From assembly GCA_016717105.1 (NCBI GenBank), contig JADKGF010000010.1, positions 1-64,000 on the forward strand: DNA of 64,000 bases, given 5' to 3'. Position numbers and translations under genes: made by a program. Position 1 is the first letter of the stretch. Every line of letters starts with the position of its first letter. Shown here in pieces: positions 1 to 9,055 of this stretch. Source of the DNA: Saprospiraceae bacterium. GTDB lineage: Bacteria > Bacteroidota > Bacteroidia > Chitinophagales > Saprospiraceae. Below the pieces are notes generated by a model. It had not been told where the DNA came from. It ran no database searches and saw only the letters and a program-made list of their open reading frames with translations.

Positions 1-375
1 GACAAAAGCCAGATTTACAGACCTGAACAAACCTTGAATGACGCCATCTTCACCATAATTGCCATGTAAAACAGGGAAAGCTACGTCTATTTTCTTTATT
101 TTTTTATTGCCTTTGCGATTATATAAATAAGTTTTTTTGCCATCTGTATCGAGATATACCTTTCTGGTTGAAGGCTTAAGTGAAACAAGTTGTGCACTAT
201 CTGGGTTATCAAGAAAATCTTCATTATCCATGAGATACCATTGCCCAGTTTTATCGATGCCGACAACAGAAATGTCGTATTTGGATCGGTCCAATGCCTT
301 GATAACATTTTTCCCAGAGATCAATGAGATAGCGTGTTCTGGTGATCTACCACCTATGATAACCAATAAATTCAT
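1..375 (-). CDS. ddl: D-alanine--D-alanine ligase, N-terminal part (runs off the window)
   Basis: Cytoplasmic ATP-grasp ligase that joins two D-alanines for peptidoglycan precursors. Only the first 125 codons are present; the gene continues past the left edge. The start is ATG at 375-373, and the product opens with MNLLVIIGGRSPEHAIS, the typical Ddl substrate-binding start (GG-x-S-x-E-H-x-x-S). Further on VLHGNYGEDGVIQGLF matches the conserved H-G-x-x-G-E-D-G-x-x-Q-G motif. The ATP-binding domain is outside the window. It is divergent from the regulator at 734 across about 360 AT-rich bases. Family assignment is firm; completeness cannot be judged. Confidence 0.9.
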   Translation of the reverse strand, partial: MNLLVIIGGRSPEHAISLISGKNVIKALDRSKYDISVVGIDKTGQWYLMDNEDFLDNPDSAQLVSLKPSTRKVYLDTDGKKTYLYNRKGNKKIKKIDVAFPVLHGNYGEDGVIQGLFRSVNLAFV

Positions 376-733
376 TCTTTTTAAATATTAAAAAATACCA
401 AATATAAATTGCAATACAAAGGTATCTTTTTTCTAGGAAAAAATACAAAATCACGGAATCTATATTGAATTTCTTAATGCAATATTTTCATTTCCCAATA
501 GATTTACATGAATAATGTTTAACGAATTTCCCAAGATTTTAATCCTACAATACAAAATAATAGCGTTATAAATTATAGAAAATTATAATATTTATAATTT
601 TGATCATAAGAAAATTACCTATTATAAAATAATCGTATGTATATTTACACCTTGATAGCATAGTGATTGTTATTTATAGCCTGTAGGCTTAAGTAAATAG
701 AAACACAAAATTTTGTAAACCAAATAGATATAT
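376..733. other. Divergent intergenic region between ddl and the regulator
   Basis: About 360 very AT-rich bases between two divergent genes, so it should carry promoters for both. I see no gene, no convincing -7 box of the TAnnTTTG type at a useful distance, and no clear operator palindrome. Confidence 0.5.
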
Positions 734-2008
734 ATGGCAAAAATCCTGATCGTAGATGACGACAAAAGCATCAGAAAGACCCTTCGGGACATTTTGGAAT
801 TTGAAAAGTATGAAATAGATGAGGCTGCTGACGGGCTTGAATGTATTGTAAAGATCAAGCAAAGTAGTTTTGATGTCATCATCATGGATGTGAAAATGCC
901 TCGTATGGATGGTATGGAAGCCATCGAGAAAATACAACACTTGGCTCCCGATACACCGGTCGTGATGATATCGGGTCATGGCAATATTGACACAGCCGTA
1001 GAAGCTGTAAAAAAAGGCGCCTTCGACTTCATCCAAAAACCACCTGATCTTAATAGGCTTTTGATCACGCTTAGGAATGCATTAGATAAATCCAATCTGA
1101 TCACCGAAAAAAAAGTGCTCCAACGCAAAGTAGGAAGCGCACGAGTGCAAGAAATCATCGGTGAATCTGATGGTATTCACTTGATCAAAACCACGATTGA
1201 AAAAGTAGCACCAACGGATGCGCGAGTACTTGTTACTGGTCAAAACGGAACAGGTAAAGAGTTGGTAGCCAGATGGATACATCAGATGAGTAAAAGAAAA
1301 GATTATCCCATCATCGAGGTCAACTGCGCTGCCATACCTTCAGAGTTGATAGAAAGTGAACTTTTCGGACACGAGAAAGGATCATTTACTTCTGCCATAA
1401 AACAGCGTCTAGGAAAATTTGAGCAAGCTCATGGTGGTACACTATTCCTAGATGAAATCGGTGATATGAGCATGTCTGCACAGGCCAAGGTTTTGCGTGC
1501 TTTGCAAGAAAGCAAAATCACTAGAGTTGGAGGAGAAAAAGATTTGCCCGTAGATGTTCGTGTTATCGCAGCGACCAATAAAGATTTGCGTGCAGAAATT
1601 GCAAAAGGCAACTTCCGAGAAGACTTATATCATCGACTTGCAGTAATTATAATCAAGGTACCATCTTTAAACGAAAGGGCAGATGATATTCCTGACTTGA
1701 TCCAGCATTTCATTGCAGTCGTGTGTGATGAATACAATATTGCGCATAAGAAAATCGAAGCTGGCGCCATCAAACTTTTACAAAAAGTGAACTGGACAGG
1801 AAATATCCGTGAATTGCGCAATGTAGTCGAAAGGCTCATCATTTTATCGGGCAATACCATCGCTGCCAAAGATGTAGAAAATTTCGTCCACAGTGCAGCT
1901 CCAACAAATGCGACATTGAGTGCTTTGTTCGATCAATTTGATGATTTTGGCGCATTTAGCAAGTATATTAAAGCCGAATTTGAAAAATATAAAGGCGAAT
2001 TAGTTTAA
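734..2008 (+). CDS. NtrC-type response regulator lacking a helix-turn-helix domain
   Basis: Two-domain regulator of 424 residues. The receiver domain (about 1-120) has the acidic pair D8-D9, phospho-acceptor D52 in IIMDVKMPRMDG and K102 in FDFIQKPPD. The AAA+ domain (about 140-375) has Walker A GQNGTGKE (169-176), Walker B TLFLDE (236-241) and the WTGNIRELRNVVERL end. The sigma-54 contact loop, normally GAFTGA, reads GSFTSA (216-221). After the AAA+ domain only about 45 residues remain, with no Fis-type HTH, so direct operator binding is not evident. My recollection is that this HTH-less form with GSFTSA is a recurring Bacteroidota subfamily. No histidine kinase is adjacent. A terminator follows. 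Confidence 0.88.
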   Translation: MAKILIVDDDKSIRKTLRDILEFEKYEIDEAADGLECIVKIKQSSFDVIIMDVKMPRMDGMEAIEKIQHLAPDTPVVMISGHGNIDTAVEAVKKGAFDFIQKPPDLNRLLITLRNALDKSNLITEKKVLQRKVGSARVQEIIGESDGIHLIKTTIEKVAPTDARVLVTGQNGTGKELVARWIHQMSKRKDYPIIEVNCAAIPSELIESELFGHEKGSFTSAIKQRLGKFEQAHGGTLFLDEIGDMSMSAQAKVLRALQESKITRVGGEKDLPVDVRVIAATNKDLRAEIAKGNFREDLYHRLAVIIIKVPSLNERADDIPDLIQHFIAVVCDEYNIAHKKIEAGAIKLLQKVNWTGNIRELRNVVERLIILSGNTIAAKDVENFVHSAAPTNATLSALFDQFDDFGAFSKYIKAEFEKYKGELV

Positions 2009-2032
2009 ACTTTTTGACAACTAATATATTAA

Positions 2033-2069
2033 AACCTGCGTTTTGTATTTGTGCATACGCAGGTTTTTT
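2033..2069 (+). terminator. Rho-independent terminator after the response regulator
   Basis: A 9-bp perfect stem (AACCTGCGT at 2033-2041 with ACGCAGGTT at 2057-2065) is followed by a T-run. It lies 25 bases after the regulator stop codon and separates it from the LOG-family gene. Confidence 0.85.
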
Positions 2070-2118
2070 ATGTTTAAGAACTGCGTAAAATACTTTTTTT
2101 GTAAAGATTTTTTTAATA

Positions 2119-2856
2119 ATGAGTGAACAAGAAATAAAAAGAATAGACGAACATGTCCAGCGCCATCTAAAAAAATGGGGCGAGATAAAGGGTGAAAACT
2201 CATGGACCATGTTCAAGGTGATCGCAGAGCTAGTCGATGGCTTTGAGATATTAAATAAATTGGATCCATGTGTTTCTATTTTTGGTTCTGCAAGGACAAA
2301 ACCGGATCAAAAATATTATAAATTGGCGACAGAAATCGCTACAAAATGTATAGATGAAGGCTTCGGGGTCATCACAGGTGGCGGACCTGGTATCATGGAA
2401 GCGGCCAATAAAGGTGCCTATCTGCAAGGTGGATTGTCTGTTGGGTTGAATATAGATTTGCCATTCGAACAGTTCAATAATCCCTATATTGAACCAAGTA
2501 AAATCTTACATCACCGGTACTTTTTTGTCCGTAAAGTGATGTTTGTAAAATATGCACAAGCATTTGTAGTATGTCCAGGTGGATTTGGTACATTGGATGA
2601 GCTGTTTGAAGTATTGACATTGATACAGACGAACAAGATATCTCAGGTTCCAGTTATTTTGGTTGGTACAGACTATTGGACTGGCCTGAAGCAATGGATT
2701 ACCGATGTGATGCTTCATCAGTCAAATAATATTTCTGAAAAAGATCTCGATCTGATGCCTATTACCGATGACCCGGATGAAGTGGTAGCCTATATACGCA
2801 ATTTTTATGACGGATCTGACAAAGCGCATTCTATCAAGCCCAATTACGAGCTTTGA
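2119..2856 (+). CDS. LOG-family (TIGR00730) Rossmann-fold nucleotide hydrolase
   Basis: Cytoplasmic protein of 245 residues of the LOG family, often misnamed lysine decarboxylase. Characterised members are 5'-phosphoribohydrolases that release cytokinin bases or hydrolyse nucleotide monophosphates. The diagnostic motifs are VITGGGPGIMEAANKGA around residue 90 and CPGGFGTLDELFEVLT around residue 155 (PGGxGTxxE). The first 45 residues (roughly KRIDEHVQRHLKKWGE) are a charged helical extension seen in many Bacteroidota homologues. Flanked by a terminator upstream and yhhQ 86 bases downstream. The physiological substrate is not predictable from sequence. Confidence 0.88.
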   Translation: MSEQEIKRIDEHVQRHLKKWGEIKGENSWTMFKVIAELVDGFEILNKLDPCVSIFGSARTKPDQKYYKLATEIATKCIDEGFGVITGGGPGIMEAANKGAYLQGGLSVGLNIDLPFEQFNNPYIEPSKILHHRYFFVRKVMFVKYAQAFVVCPGGFGTLDELFEVLTLIQTNKISQVPVILVGTDYWTGLKQWITDVMLHQSNNISEKDLDLMPITDDPDEVVAYIRNFYDGSDKAHSIKPNYEL

Positions 2857-2926
2857 TAAGTGTGTGTTTTTGGTTTTAAGCTAGATATCTGCTTTGATCA
2901 CGGAATATTATATGTATATTCGCCGG

Positions 2927-2934
2927 TAAATTTG
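2927..2934 (+). promoter_or_regulatory. Bacteroidota -7 box upstream of the queuosine-precursor transporter
   Basis: TAAATTTG matches TAnnTTTG and ends 8 bases before the ATG at 2943, which would give a very short or absent 5' leader. I see no well-placed TTTG -33 element, so this is tentative. Confidence 0.4.
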
Positions 2935-2942
2935 CCGAAAAT

Positions 2943-3728
2943 ATGGTAGTACATTCTATCTTGAAGAATAAAGCAGCTTTGCTATTTATAGTACTTGCTT
3001 GTTTTTTTATTGCCAATACCATCGTAGCAGAGTTCGTCGGATCCAAGATATTTTCACTTGAAAAATTATTGGGAATTCCACCATTAAGTTTGACGTTTTT
3101 TGGTGTCGAAGGTCTAGGATTTAATCTGACAGCCGGTGTGATATTGTGGCCAGTTGTTTTTATCATGACCGATGTTATTAATGAATATTATGGATCAAAA
3201 GCTGTTAGGTTTTTGTCTTATTTGGCCATAGCGATTGTCTTGTATGCATTTCTGATGGTCTATCTTGCTATAGGCTTACCGCCAAATGATTGGTGGCAGT
3301 TTCAAAGTGGATTGCATCCTTCACCTTCTTCCAATGTACCCGATATGAGTCTTGCATTCAATAAGGTGATGGGTCAAGGATTGTGGATCATTGTGGGTTC
3401 AATGTTTGCTTTTTTGGTAGGCCAGATCCTTGATGTGTTCATTTTTCACAAGATAAAAAATATGACTGGCGAAAAATGGATTTGGCTGCGCGCTACAGGA
3501 AGTACGATGGTTTCTCAGCTAATAGATTCATTTTTGGTGTTGTTTATAGCCTTCTATATAGGTGCAGAATGGGAATTGACCCGTGTTTTGGCTATTGGCA
3601 CTGTAAATTATTTTTATAAATCTTTTGTAGCTATCAGCTTGACACCAGTCATCTATTGGAGCCATGACATTATTGATAAGTACCTTGGCCATGAGACAGC
3701 AACTTTAATGAGAAATCAAGCCCAATGA
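2943..3728 (+). CDS. Queuosine precursor transporter (YhhQ/VUT family)
   Basis: Integral membrane protein of 261 residues with about six hydrophobic segments, matching the DUF165/VUT family whose E. coli member YhhQ imports preQ0/preQ1 for queuosine. Recognisable stretches are LPPLSLTF-like residues early on, FIMTDVINEYYGSKAVR (the family signature D-x-x-x-E-x-Y-G) and a C-terminal SQLIDSFLVLFIAFYIGAEW (the Q-x-x-D-S segment). A queD-like and a folE gene occur at 23 kb, so either salvage or de novo use of 7-deazaguanines is possible. No PreQ1 riboswitch is obvious in the short upstream region. Confidence 0.88.
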   Translation: MVVHSILKNKAALLFIVLACFFIANTIVAEFVGSKIFSLEKLLGIPPLSLTFFGVEGLGFNLTAGVILWPVVFIMTDVINEYYGSKAVRFLSYLAIAIVLYAFLMVYLAIGLPPNDWWQFQSGLHPSPSSNVPDMSLAFNKVMGQGLWIIVGSMFAFLVGQILDVFIFHKIKNMTGEKWIWLRATGSTMVSQLIDSFLVLFIAFYIGAEWELTRVLAIGTVNYFYKSFVAISLTPVIYWSHDIIDKYLGHETATLMRNQAQ

Positions 3729-3756
3729 TTTTTAATTGTACAGATAATATACCGAA

Positions 3757-4857
3757 TTGAAAATTACAAAATACAATATTGGCTTCATCCTTGGCGCGAT
3801 TACGATTGTAATTCACTTGTTGGCACAATTTGTAGGTGGAGATTTTATTTACAAATGGTACCATCTTTTGGTTTTCAAACCAATAAGGATACTATACGAT
3901 AATACTTTAGGACTAGTTGATTTCCCAATGATTTATCTTTTTCTCTTTATAATATTTGCCCTATTGATTTCCTTTGTTTATCAAAGAATAATCGATTATC
4001 AATGGGATGGACTGCGATCAAGTTTTAAGAATGGCGTATTTTCTTTCTTGAATTTTGTGGGTGTATTATTTTTTCTATTTTATTTTTTATGGGCTTTCAA
4101 TTATTACAGGCCGTCATTGGATGCTACGCTTGAATTGCCAGAGATAGACGAAAGTTCCATTGATCTCGAAGGTGAATTTGCTAAAATAAGTCAAATGGCA
4201 GCTTACGAACGCGCATTCCTTACAAAGGATACTGCTGCATTAGTCATGGCCATTAATTGGCAAAATTTGGAAGATAGCATACGCAAAAATCAGGAATTAC
4301 TACTTCATTCTTGGAATCAGGATGTGGCTGGTGAAGTAAGAATTCGAGCCTTATACCCTAAAGGTAGTTTATTATCCATTTCAACTGCAGGTGTGTACAT
4401 TCCGTTTGTTTGCGAAGGTCACGTAGATGCTGGATTGCACTTTATACAGTGGCCATTCACTTTGGCGCATGAAATGGCCCATGGATATGGATTTACAGAT
4501 GAAGGAGTTTGCAATTTTATTGGTTTTATCACGTGTATGAAGTCGCAAGACCACTTTATCAGATACTCAGGATTGGTCGGGTATTGGAGATATTTGTATT
4601 CCGAACTCAAGTATAAGAATCCAGAAATAACACTTGATTCTATCCAATTGGATCATGGGATGAAGGCGGATCTACTTGCCATTAGAAAAAATAGCAATAG
4701 TTATGGCGAATATTTTCCATTTTTAAGAGATATAATGTATGATTTTTATTTGAAATTGCACGGCATGCCTGCTGGATTGGATAGTTATAATGAGCTGATT
4801 ATTCAGGTACAGCGATGGAATCAGTCTAAACACGCTTTTCCGCTAAGTAATCAATGA
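3757..4857 (+). CDS. DUF3810 membrane protein with metallopeptidase-like motif
   Basis: A 366-residue Bacteroidota/Firmicutes family of unknown function. Three hydrophobic segments occupy residues 1-125, followed by an extracytoplasmic domain with LAHEMAHGYGFTDEG around residue 240 (an HExxH zinc signature) and a downstream N-F-x-x-F-x-x-C segment typical of DUF3810. The start is TTG at 3757, chosen because no ATG precedes the first membrane segment. Its 3' end overlaps the convergent mqnB by about 32 bases. Zinc peptidase activity is inferred from the motif only. Confidence 0.8.
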   Translation: MKITKYNIGFILGAITIVIHLLAQFVGGDFIYKWYHLLVFKPIRILYDNTLGLVDFPMIYLFLFIIFALLISFVYQRIIDYQWDGLRSSFKNGVFSFLNFVGVLFFLFYFLWAFNYYRPSLDATLELPEIDESSIDLEGEFAKISQMAAYERAFLTKDTAALVMAINWQNLEDSIRKNQELLLHSWNQDVAGEVRIRALYPKGSLLSISTAGVYIPFVCEGHVDAGLHFIQWPFTLAHEMAHGYGFTDEGVCNFIGFITCMKSQDHFIRYSGLVGYWRYLYSELKYKNPEITLDSIQLDHGMKADLLAIRKNSNSYGEYFPFLRDIMYDFYLKLHGMPAGLDSYNELIIQVQRWNQSKHAFPLSNQ

Positions 4858-5515
4858 TCTGAAGTAATTTTGTATTGAGATTGCTTATCGCCAATGGCAA
4901 ATCCCAATTAGCCCTGTTTCGAGCTTCTACATGATTGGAGATAGCTCTGATTTGCAATGATTTTATATGTAACTTAGCGGCTACAAATGCGAAAGCTGCG
5001 CCTTCCATACTCTCTGTATCTGGTTGGTACAAGTCTATTAGTTCTTCTGCTGATCGGAAGGTACCAGTTACTTTATTTACAGTGACGCCTTTACCTTTCA
5101 AAAGATGCAAATGTTCTGGAAGTTCTTCTGACAATTCTATCCATCCATCCGAATATGGCGCTTCGTTTTTGTCTTGAAGTCCCATGCTGAAAATATCAGT
5201 AAAACTAGCATCAGCATTTTCAGTACCGAAGTCAGCGAATCTGTCTTTATCTATTGTAAAAACAGCGCCTTTGGGAACTTGAGTATTGAAAGCGCCTGCG
5301 ATGCCGACATTAATTATCAAATCTGTATTTTGTCCTTGTAAGGAAGTACAAAGTGCAAATGTAGTATTCATTATACCCGGACCAGTTATGATGATTTGGA
5401 TGTGTAGTCTATTGTAAATGAAATAGTTGGATGATAATTTTTTTGCATTGTTTTCAAGAAAAGTAAAAAGTGGTGCGATCTCAGTTTCGGTTGCCGAAAC
5501 CAGCATGATGTTCAT
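4826..5515 (-). CDS. mqnB: Futalosine hydrolase
   Basis: Cytoplasmic nucleosidase of 229 residues that cleaves futalosine to hypoxanthine and dehypoxanthinyl futalosine in the alternative menaquinone pathway. Nucleoside-phosphorylase fold motifs are present: ITGPGIMNT, LIINVGIAGAF around residue 90, a D-x-F-A-D-F-G segment and the nucleobase/ribose signature TESMEGAAFAF around residue 170. The C-terminal NHVEARNRANWDLPLAI stretch is typical of MqnB rather than of MTA/SAH nucleosidase. The other mqn genes are not in the window. It overlaps the convergent DUF3810 gene. Confidence 0.88.
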   Translation of the reverse strand: MNIMLVSATETEIAPLFTFLENNAKKLSSNYFIYNRLHIQIIITGPGIMNTTFALCTSLQGQNTDLIINVGIAGAFNTQVPKGAVFTIDKDRFADFGTENADASFTDIFSMGLQDKNEAPYSDGWIELSEELPEHLHLLKGKGVTVNKVTGTFRSAEELIDLYQPDTESMEGAAFAFVAAKLHIKSLQIRAISNHVEARNRANWDLPLAISNLNTKLLQIIDYLAEKRV

Positions 5516-5591
5516 ACATCGAAATTTAGATGTAAAAATGTCGTAACTAACAAGAAATTAATATTAGGTGCAATTGTATAAATGGTAGTGA

Positions 5592-5948
5592 TTACCAATT
5601 CATATCGTCATTTGGCTTGTGTCTCTCACCACCTTCTTCAAGTGATGCTTCCCATTCAGCTTGTCTTTTTTCAAATTGATCATAATCAAAATCTGGTAAA
5701 AGATCTTTCTTAACGTGGTCAATTGTATCCTGTAATTGGGCTAAGAAACGATTAAAATCTTCTTTATAAATGAAAATCTTATGTCTTTCAAAGCCATCAG
5801 AATTAAACTTTTTGGTGCTTTCTGTCAAGGAAATGTAATAATCATCACCTTTGGTTTTTTTTACATCAAAAAAATAAGTTCTTCTTTTTCCTGCTTTTAC
5901 CTTGGCTGTATAGACACTATCATATTTGCCTCTATCTTCGTATTCCAC
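5592..5948 (-). CDS. PUR-like nucleic-acid-binding protein (DUF3276)
   Basis: Small protein of 118 residues, found across Bacteroidota and related to the eukaryotic Pur-alpha single-stranded nucleic-acid-binding repeat. The core has the beta-rich pattern RRTYFFDVKKTKGDDYYISL and FERHKIFIYKEDFNRFL, followed by an acidic, disordered tail ending DDMNW. The start is GTG at 5948. A -7 box (TATATTTG on the minus strand) sits about 35 bases upstream. Role in RNA or DNA binding is inferred from the fold. Confidence 0.88.
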   Translation of the reverse strand: MEYEDRGKYDSVYTAKVKAGKRRTYFFDVKKTKGDDYYISLTESTKKFNSDGFERHKIFIYKEDFNRFLAQLQDTIDHVKKDLLPDFDYDQFEKRQAEWEASLEEGGERHKPNDDMNW

Positions 5949-5982
5949 GGTGTTATTATTTAGAATATTAACTAATATAGTA

Positions 5983-5990
5983 CAAATATA
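5983..5990 (-). promoter_or_regulatory. -7 box for the PUR-like gene
   Basis: TATATTTG on the minus strand, about 35 bases before the GTG start at 5948, matches the Bacteroidota TAnnTTTG consensus. No clear -33 TTTG at the expected distance. Confidence 0.4.
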
Positions 5991-6042
5991 TAAATTAATT
6001 ATTGAAAATATAATATTTCACAAATAATAATTTATTTGGGCT

Positions 6043-7809
6043 TTACATCATTTGTTGCTGATAAACAGACTGATAGAATCCTTCATTGCGTATAAGTTCT
6101 TCATGAGTACCTTGTTCGGCAATTTTACCATTATCCAAAACCAATATTTTATCATAATTCAGCAAGTTGTTTGCCCGATGTGTGATGACAATTGTGGTTT
6201 TATCTCGGAGCGAATGATCGAAAAACGACAAGATACTTTGCTCTGTAGATGTGTCCACAGCGGAAAGTGCATCATCTAGGATGACAATGTCTGGTTTTTT
6301 AATAAATGCTCTTGCTATTGAAATTCGTTGTTTTTGGCCACCTGACAAGGTAACGCCACGTTCGCCAACCATTGTTTCAAATTGTTCAGGTAGTTTTTCT
6401 ATATCATCTTTTACTGACGCAAACTCAGCATACATTTGGATTTCATCCATCGTGGCATCTGGTTTTCCAAAAGCGATATTGGCAGCTACAGTATCTGAAT
6501 AGAGAAAAACATCTTGTGGTACACAGGAGATTCTATCTCTTATGATTGATAAATTGTGTTGCCTAATGTCTTTACCATCGATTAAAATTTGTCCTTCGGT
6601 CACATCAAACATTCGAGAAAGCAACTCAGCAATCGTGGTTTTTCCTGAGGCTGTTTTGCCCATGATTGCCATTCTTTGGCCTTTTTTAAGGGTAAAATTG
6701 ACATTCTGCAATGCGACAACGCCAGAATTGGGATATATAAAAGTTACATTTTTAAATTCAATATCTCCATGAATAGGGTACACCTGAGAATTGGTGTTTT
6801 GGATACCGGATTTTTGATCCATGATTTGATTGATCCTAGCTTGGGATGCTTCTGCTTCTTGTATGACAGATGCAATCCAACCAATGGCTGTCACAGGCCA
6901 TGTGAGCATATTTACATATAAAATAAACTCCGCTATATTTCCCGCAGTAAGTTTTCCATCATATACCTGAAATCCACCGATCAAGACAACAAGCAAGGTG
7001 CTTAGCGAAATCAACAAGACCATTAATGGCTGAAAGTAAGCTTCGATTTTTGCCAATTCTAGAGATCTTCGTTTGTATTCTTCGCTTTGATCCTTAAAGA
7101 ATTCGGTAAATTGCGCTTCTTTTACATATGATTTTATTACTCGGATGCCTGAGTATGCTTCTTGTGCTGTACTATTTAAAGTAGAAAGCTGCGCTTTGAT
7201 GGCTGCACTTTTTTTATTGATAATATTGCTTACATAATAAATGGACACAGAAAGAAATGGTAGTGGCAGTAAGGCGTACATCGTCAGTTTTACATCTACT
7301 TTCAGCATGGCATAAATAGTCATCGCAAATAAAGTGACGAGGTTGATTCCATATAATAAACCAGGTCCGAGGTAGTCTCGCACCTTGGAAACGTCCTCCG
7401 AAATACGTGCCATGATGTCGCCCGTCTGATGAGATCTTAGATAGTTTTGATCTAAGGTTTGGAGATGACCGAATATCTCTTTTCGCATATCATATTCTAT
7501 GAGTCGTGACATGACGATCAGAGTTTGGCGCATATAATACATCATGATGCCTTTGACAATGGCAAAACCAGTCACAATCAAACCAAACATCAACAAAGCA
7601 TGGCCTAATTGGTCCATTAGCGCCCCTTGTCCAGCTGCTTGTGTATCTTTAAATAGGTGGATTTTGTCTTGTACCAAATCCAATGCTTCTCTGATCTTTT
7701 GGGGAATCAGGATGCTGAAATAATTAGCTCCGGTGACAAAAAATATACCTAGCAGCAAATGCCACTTATACTTTACAAAATAATGATTGAGTGTAAAAAG
7801 GTTTTTCAA
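6043..7809 (-). CDS. ABC transporter, fused permease/ATPase (MsbA/MdlB type exporter)
   Basis: Half-transporter of 588 residues that should act as a dimer in the inner membrane. The N-terminal half (1-330) has six hydrophobic segments of a type I ABC exporter; the C-terminal half has Walker A GKTASGKTTIAE, the signature LSGGQKQRISIARA, Walker B DIVILDDALSAVD and the switch histidine in TIVITHRANN. The start is TTG at 7809, since no ATG lies in a better place. Substrate is unknown; lipid, peptide or drug export are all possible. It stands alone, with no partner half-transporter beside it. Confidence 0.88.
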   Translation of the reverse strand: MKNLFTLNHYFVKYKWHLLLGIFFVTGANYFSILIPQKIREALDLVQDKIHLFKDTQAAGQGALMDQLGHALLMFGLIVTGFAIVKGIMMYYMRQTLIVMSRLIEYDMRKEIFGHLQTLDQNYLRSHQTGDIMARISEDVSKVRDYLGPGLLYGINLVTLFAMTIYAMLKVDVKLTMYALLPLPFLSVSIYYVSNIINKKSAAIKAQLSTLNSTAQEAYSGIRVIKSYVKEAQFTEFFKDQSEEYKRRSLELAKIEAYFQPLMVLLISLSTLLVVLIGGFQVYDGKLTAGNIAEFILYVNMLTWPVTAIGWIASVIQEAEASQARINQIMDQKSGIQNTNSQVYPIHGDIEFKNVTFIYPNSGVVALQNVNFTLKKGQRMAIMGKTASGKTTIAELLSRMFDVTEGQILIDGKDIRQHNLSIIRDRISCVPQDVFLYSDTVAANIAFGKPDATMDEIQMYAEFASVKDDIEKLPEQFETMVGERGVTLSGGQKQRISIARAFIKKPDIVILDDALSAVDTSTEQSILSFFDHSLRDKTTIVITHRANNLLNYDKILVLDNGKIAEQGTHEELIRNEGFYQSVYQQQMM

Positions 7810-7925
7810 AAATAAATATTTTAAACATTCCGAACATTTATTTTCGGCTGCATAAGATAAACAGTCTTTTACCTATTGGGTTTAAAAGATGTATGAATTA
7901 ACTTAAAAAAAATAAAGTATGAAAT

Positions 7926-8249
7926 TTATTTTTGGATAGATCTCCTTTGTTGTGTGGTAAGTACAGCTTGGATTCTGGGTGCATATTCATTCTCCAACTG
8001 CATCAAAAACTTAGATAGTTCATCTTTTTGCTTATATTGTTTTTTGTAGTTTTCGATACGTAGCGCCTTGTCATCCAAAATTTTTGTCAGTTGAGCAGTT
8101 TGCTCATTGGTCAATCCTGATTTTTCTCCATTCTTGGTCAATTTAGTTTCCAGATTACTCAATTCTTGTTTGATATAATCAAAATGATTTTGTCCTTGCA
8201 TGTACGATGACAAAGAAAATATCAATAATACAGTGAATATATGTTTCAT
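7926..8249 (-). CDS. Small secreted protein, CpxP/Spy-like
   Basis: A 107-residue protein with a signal peptide (MKHIFTVLLIFSLSSYMQG, cleavage near QG-QN) and an otherwise helical, charged body. Two LTxxQ-like motifs, LTNEQTAQL near residue 50 and LTTQQRRSI at the end, recall Spy/CpxP periplasmic helical proteins, but similarity is weak. A well-spaced promoter precedes it. Function is not established; an envelope chaperone or sensor role is only inferred. Confidence 0.65.
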   Translation of the reverse strand: MKHIFTVLLIFSLSSYMQGQNHFDYIKQELSNLETKLTKNGEKSGLTNEQTAQLTKILDDKALRIENYKKQYKQKDELSKFLMQLENEYAPRIQAVLTTQQRRSIQK

Positions 8250-8265
8250 GGATGAAAAATTTTAT

Positions 8266-8297
8266 CAAAAGTAGTAATTATTGAAGAATTAGCCAAA
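8266..8297 (-). promoter_or_regulatory. Promoter for the CpxP/Spy-like gene
   Basis: On the minus strand TTTG (8297-8294) is followed after 20 bases by TACTTTTG (8273-8266), matching the Bacteroidota housekeeping promoter TTTG-N19-21-TAnnTTTG. It lies 16 bases before the ATG at 8249, so the leader would be short. Confidence 0.6.
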
Positions 8298-8346
8298 TTT
8301 AAAGTGAATATTGTTTTGTTAGCACAAATGAATTATAATATTGGAC

Positions 8347-9009
8347 TTATTTTTTTGATCCACTTACTAACATTTTGAAGACGAAAGGAATAGTTGTCAC
8401 TAAAACTATACCTAATACAATGTATCCAAGATGTGTACTGAGATCATAATTATAGTGATCTATAAGAAACTGATTGAGGTAGTGACCTGCAAGCACCATG
8501 ACAATAGACGAAGCAAAACTTGCGGTAATATTGTAGATTAAAAACTTTCGGGAATTCATACTAACTGTACCTGCAACAATTTGTGCAAACGTCCTTATAA
8601 ATGGTATAAATCTCGCCACAAAAATGGTCATTGCACCGTGTTTATCATAATAATTGCGTGCATTTACCAAATGTTGATGTTTAAATAATAGGGAGTCAGT
8701 TTTTTGATAAAGCCTTGGGCCGCTTTTGGCTCCAAACCAATAACCGAAAATATTACCTAAAATACCTGATAGTGATATTAGGATGATGATCATGGCTAAT
8801 CGTAGTTCTATTTGGTCTGCCGGAATAAATCCTTCCAATAGTTGATGGCTGAATACACCAGCTACAAATAAAAGTGAATCACCAGGTAGGAAAAAACCAG
8901 CGAATAGTCCCGTTTCTGCAAAAACCACAAACATGATCAATAAGATACCACCATGCGTCACGTACCATTGAGGTTGCAATAAATCTGTAAAATGAAGTAA
9001 GTCAAACAT
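8347..9009 (-). CDS. DedA-family membrane protein (first of two tandem copies)
   Basis: Integral membrane protein of 220 residues, DedA/SNARE-associated superfamily; some members flip undecaprenyl phosphate or phosphatidylethanolamine. Conserved features are FAETGLFAGFFLPGDSLLF (E-x-G-...-P-G-x-x-L), GYWFGAKSGPRLY and the FVARFIPFIRTFAQIVAG segment with the functionally important arginines. Located 46 bases after the second dedA, at the end of a leftward operon-like run with aroE and the proline dehydrogenase. Confidence 0.88.
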   Translation of the reverse strand: MFDLLHFTDLLQPQWYVTHGGILLIMFVVFAETGLFAGFFLPGDSLLFVAGVFSHQLLEGFIPADQIELRLAMIIILISLSGILGNIFGYWFGAKSGPRLYQKTDSLLFKHQHLVNARNYYDKHGAMTIFVARFIPFIRTFAQIVAGTVSMNSRKFLIYNITASFASSIVMVLAGHYLNQFLIDHYNYDLSTHLGYIVLGIVLVTTIPFVFKMLVSGSKK

Positions 9010-9055
9010 GGGCGTAAATCAAAAATCGGTTTTAACTTCTACTATAAGTAAAGAA

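Noticed and set aside
137..391. Plus-strand ORF of 84 codons at the left edge
   Set aside because: It is the antisense shadow of the ddl fragment, whose minus-strand product has clear family motifs.
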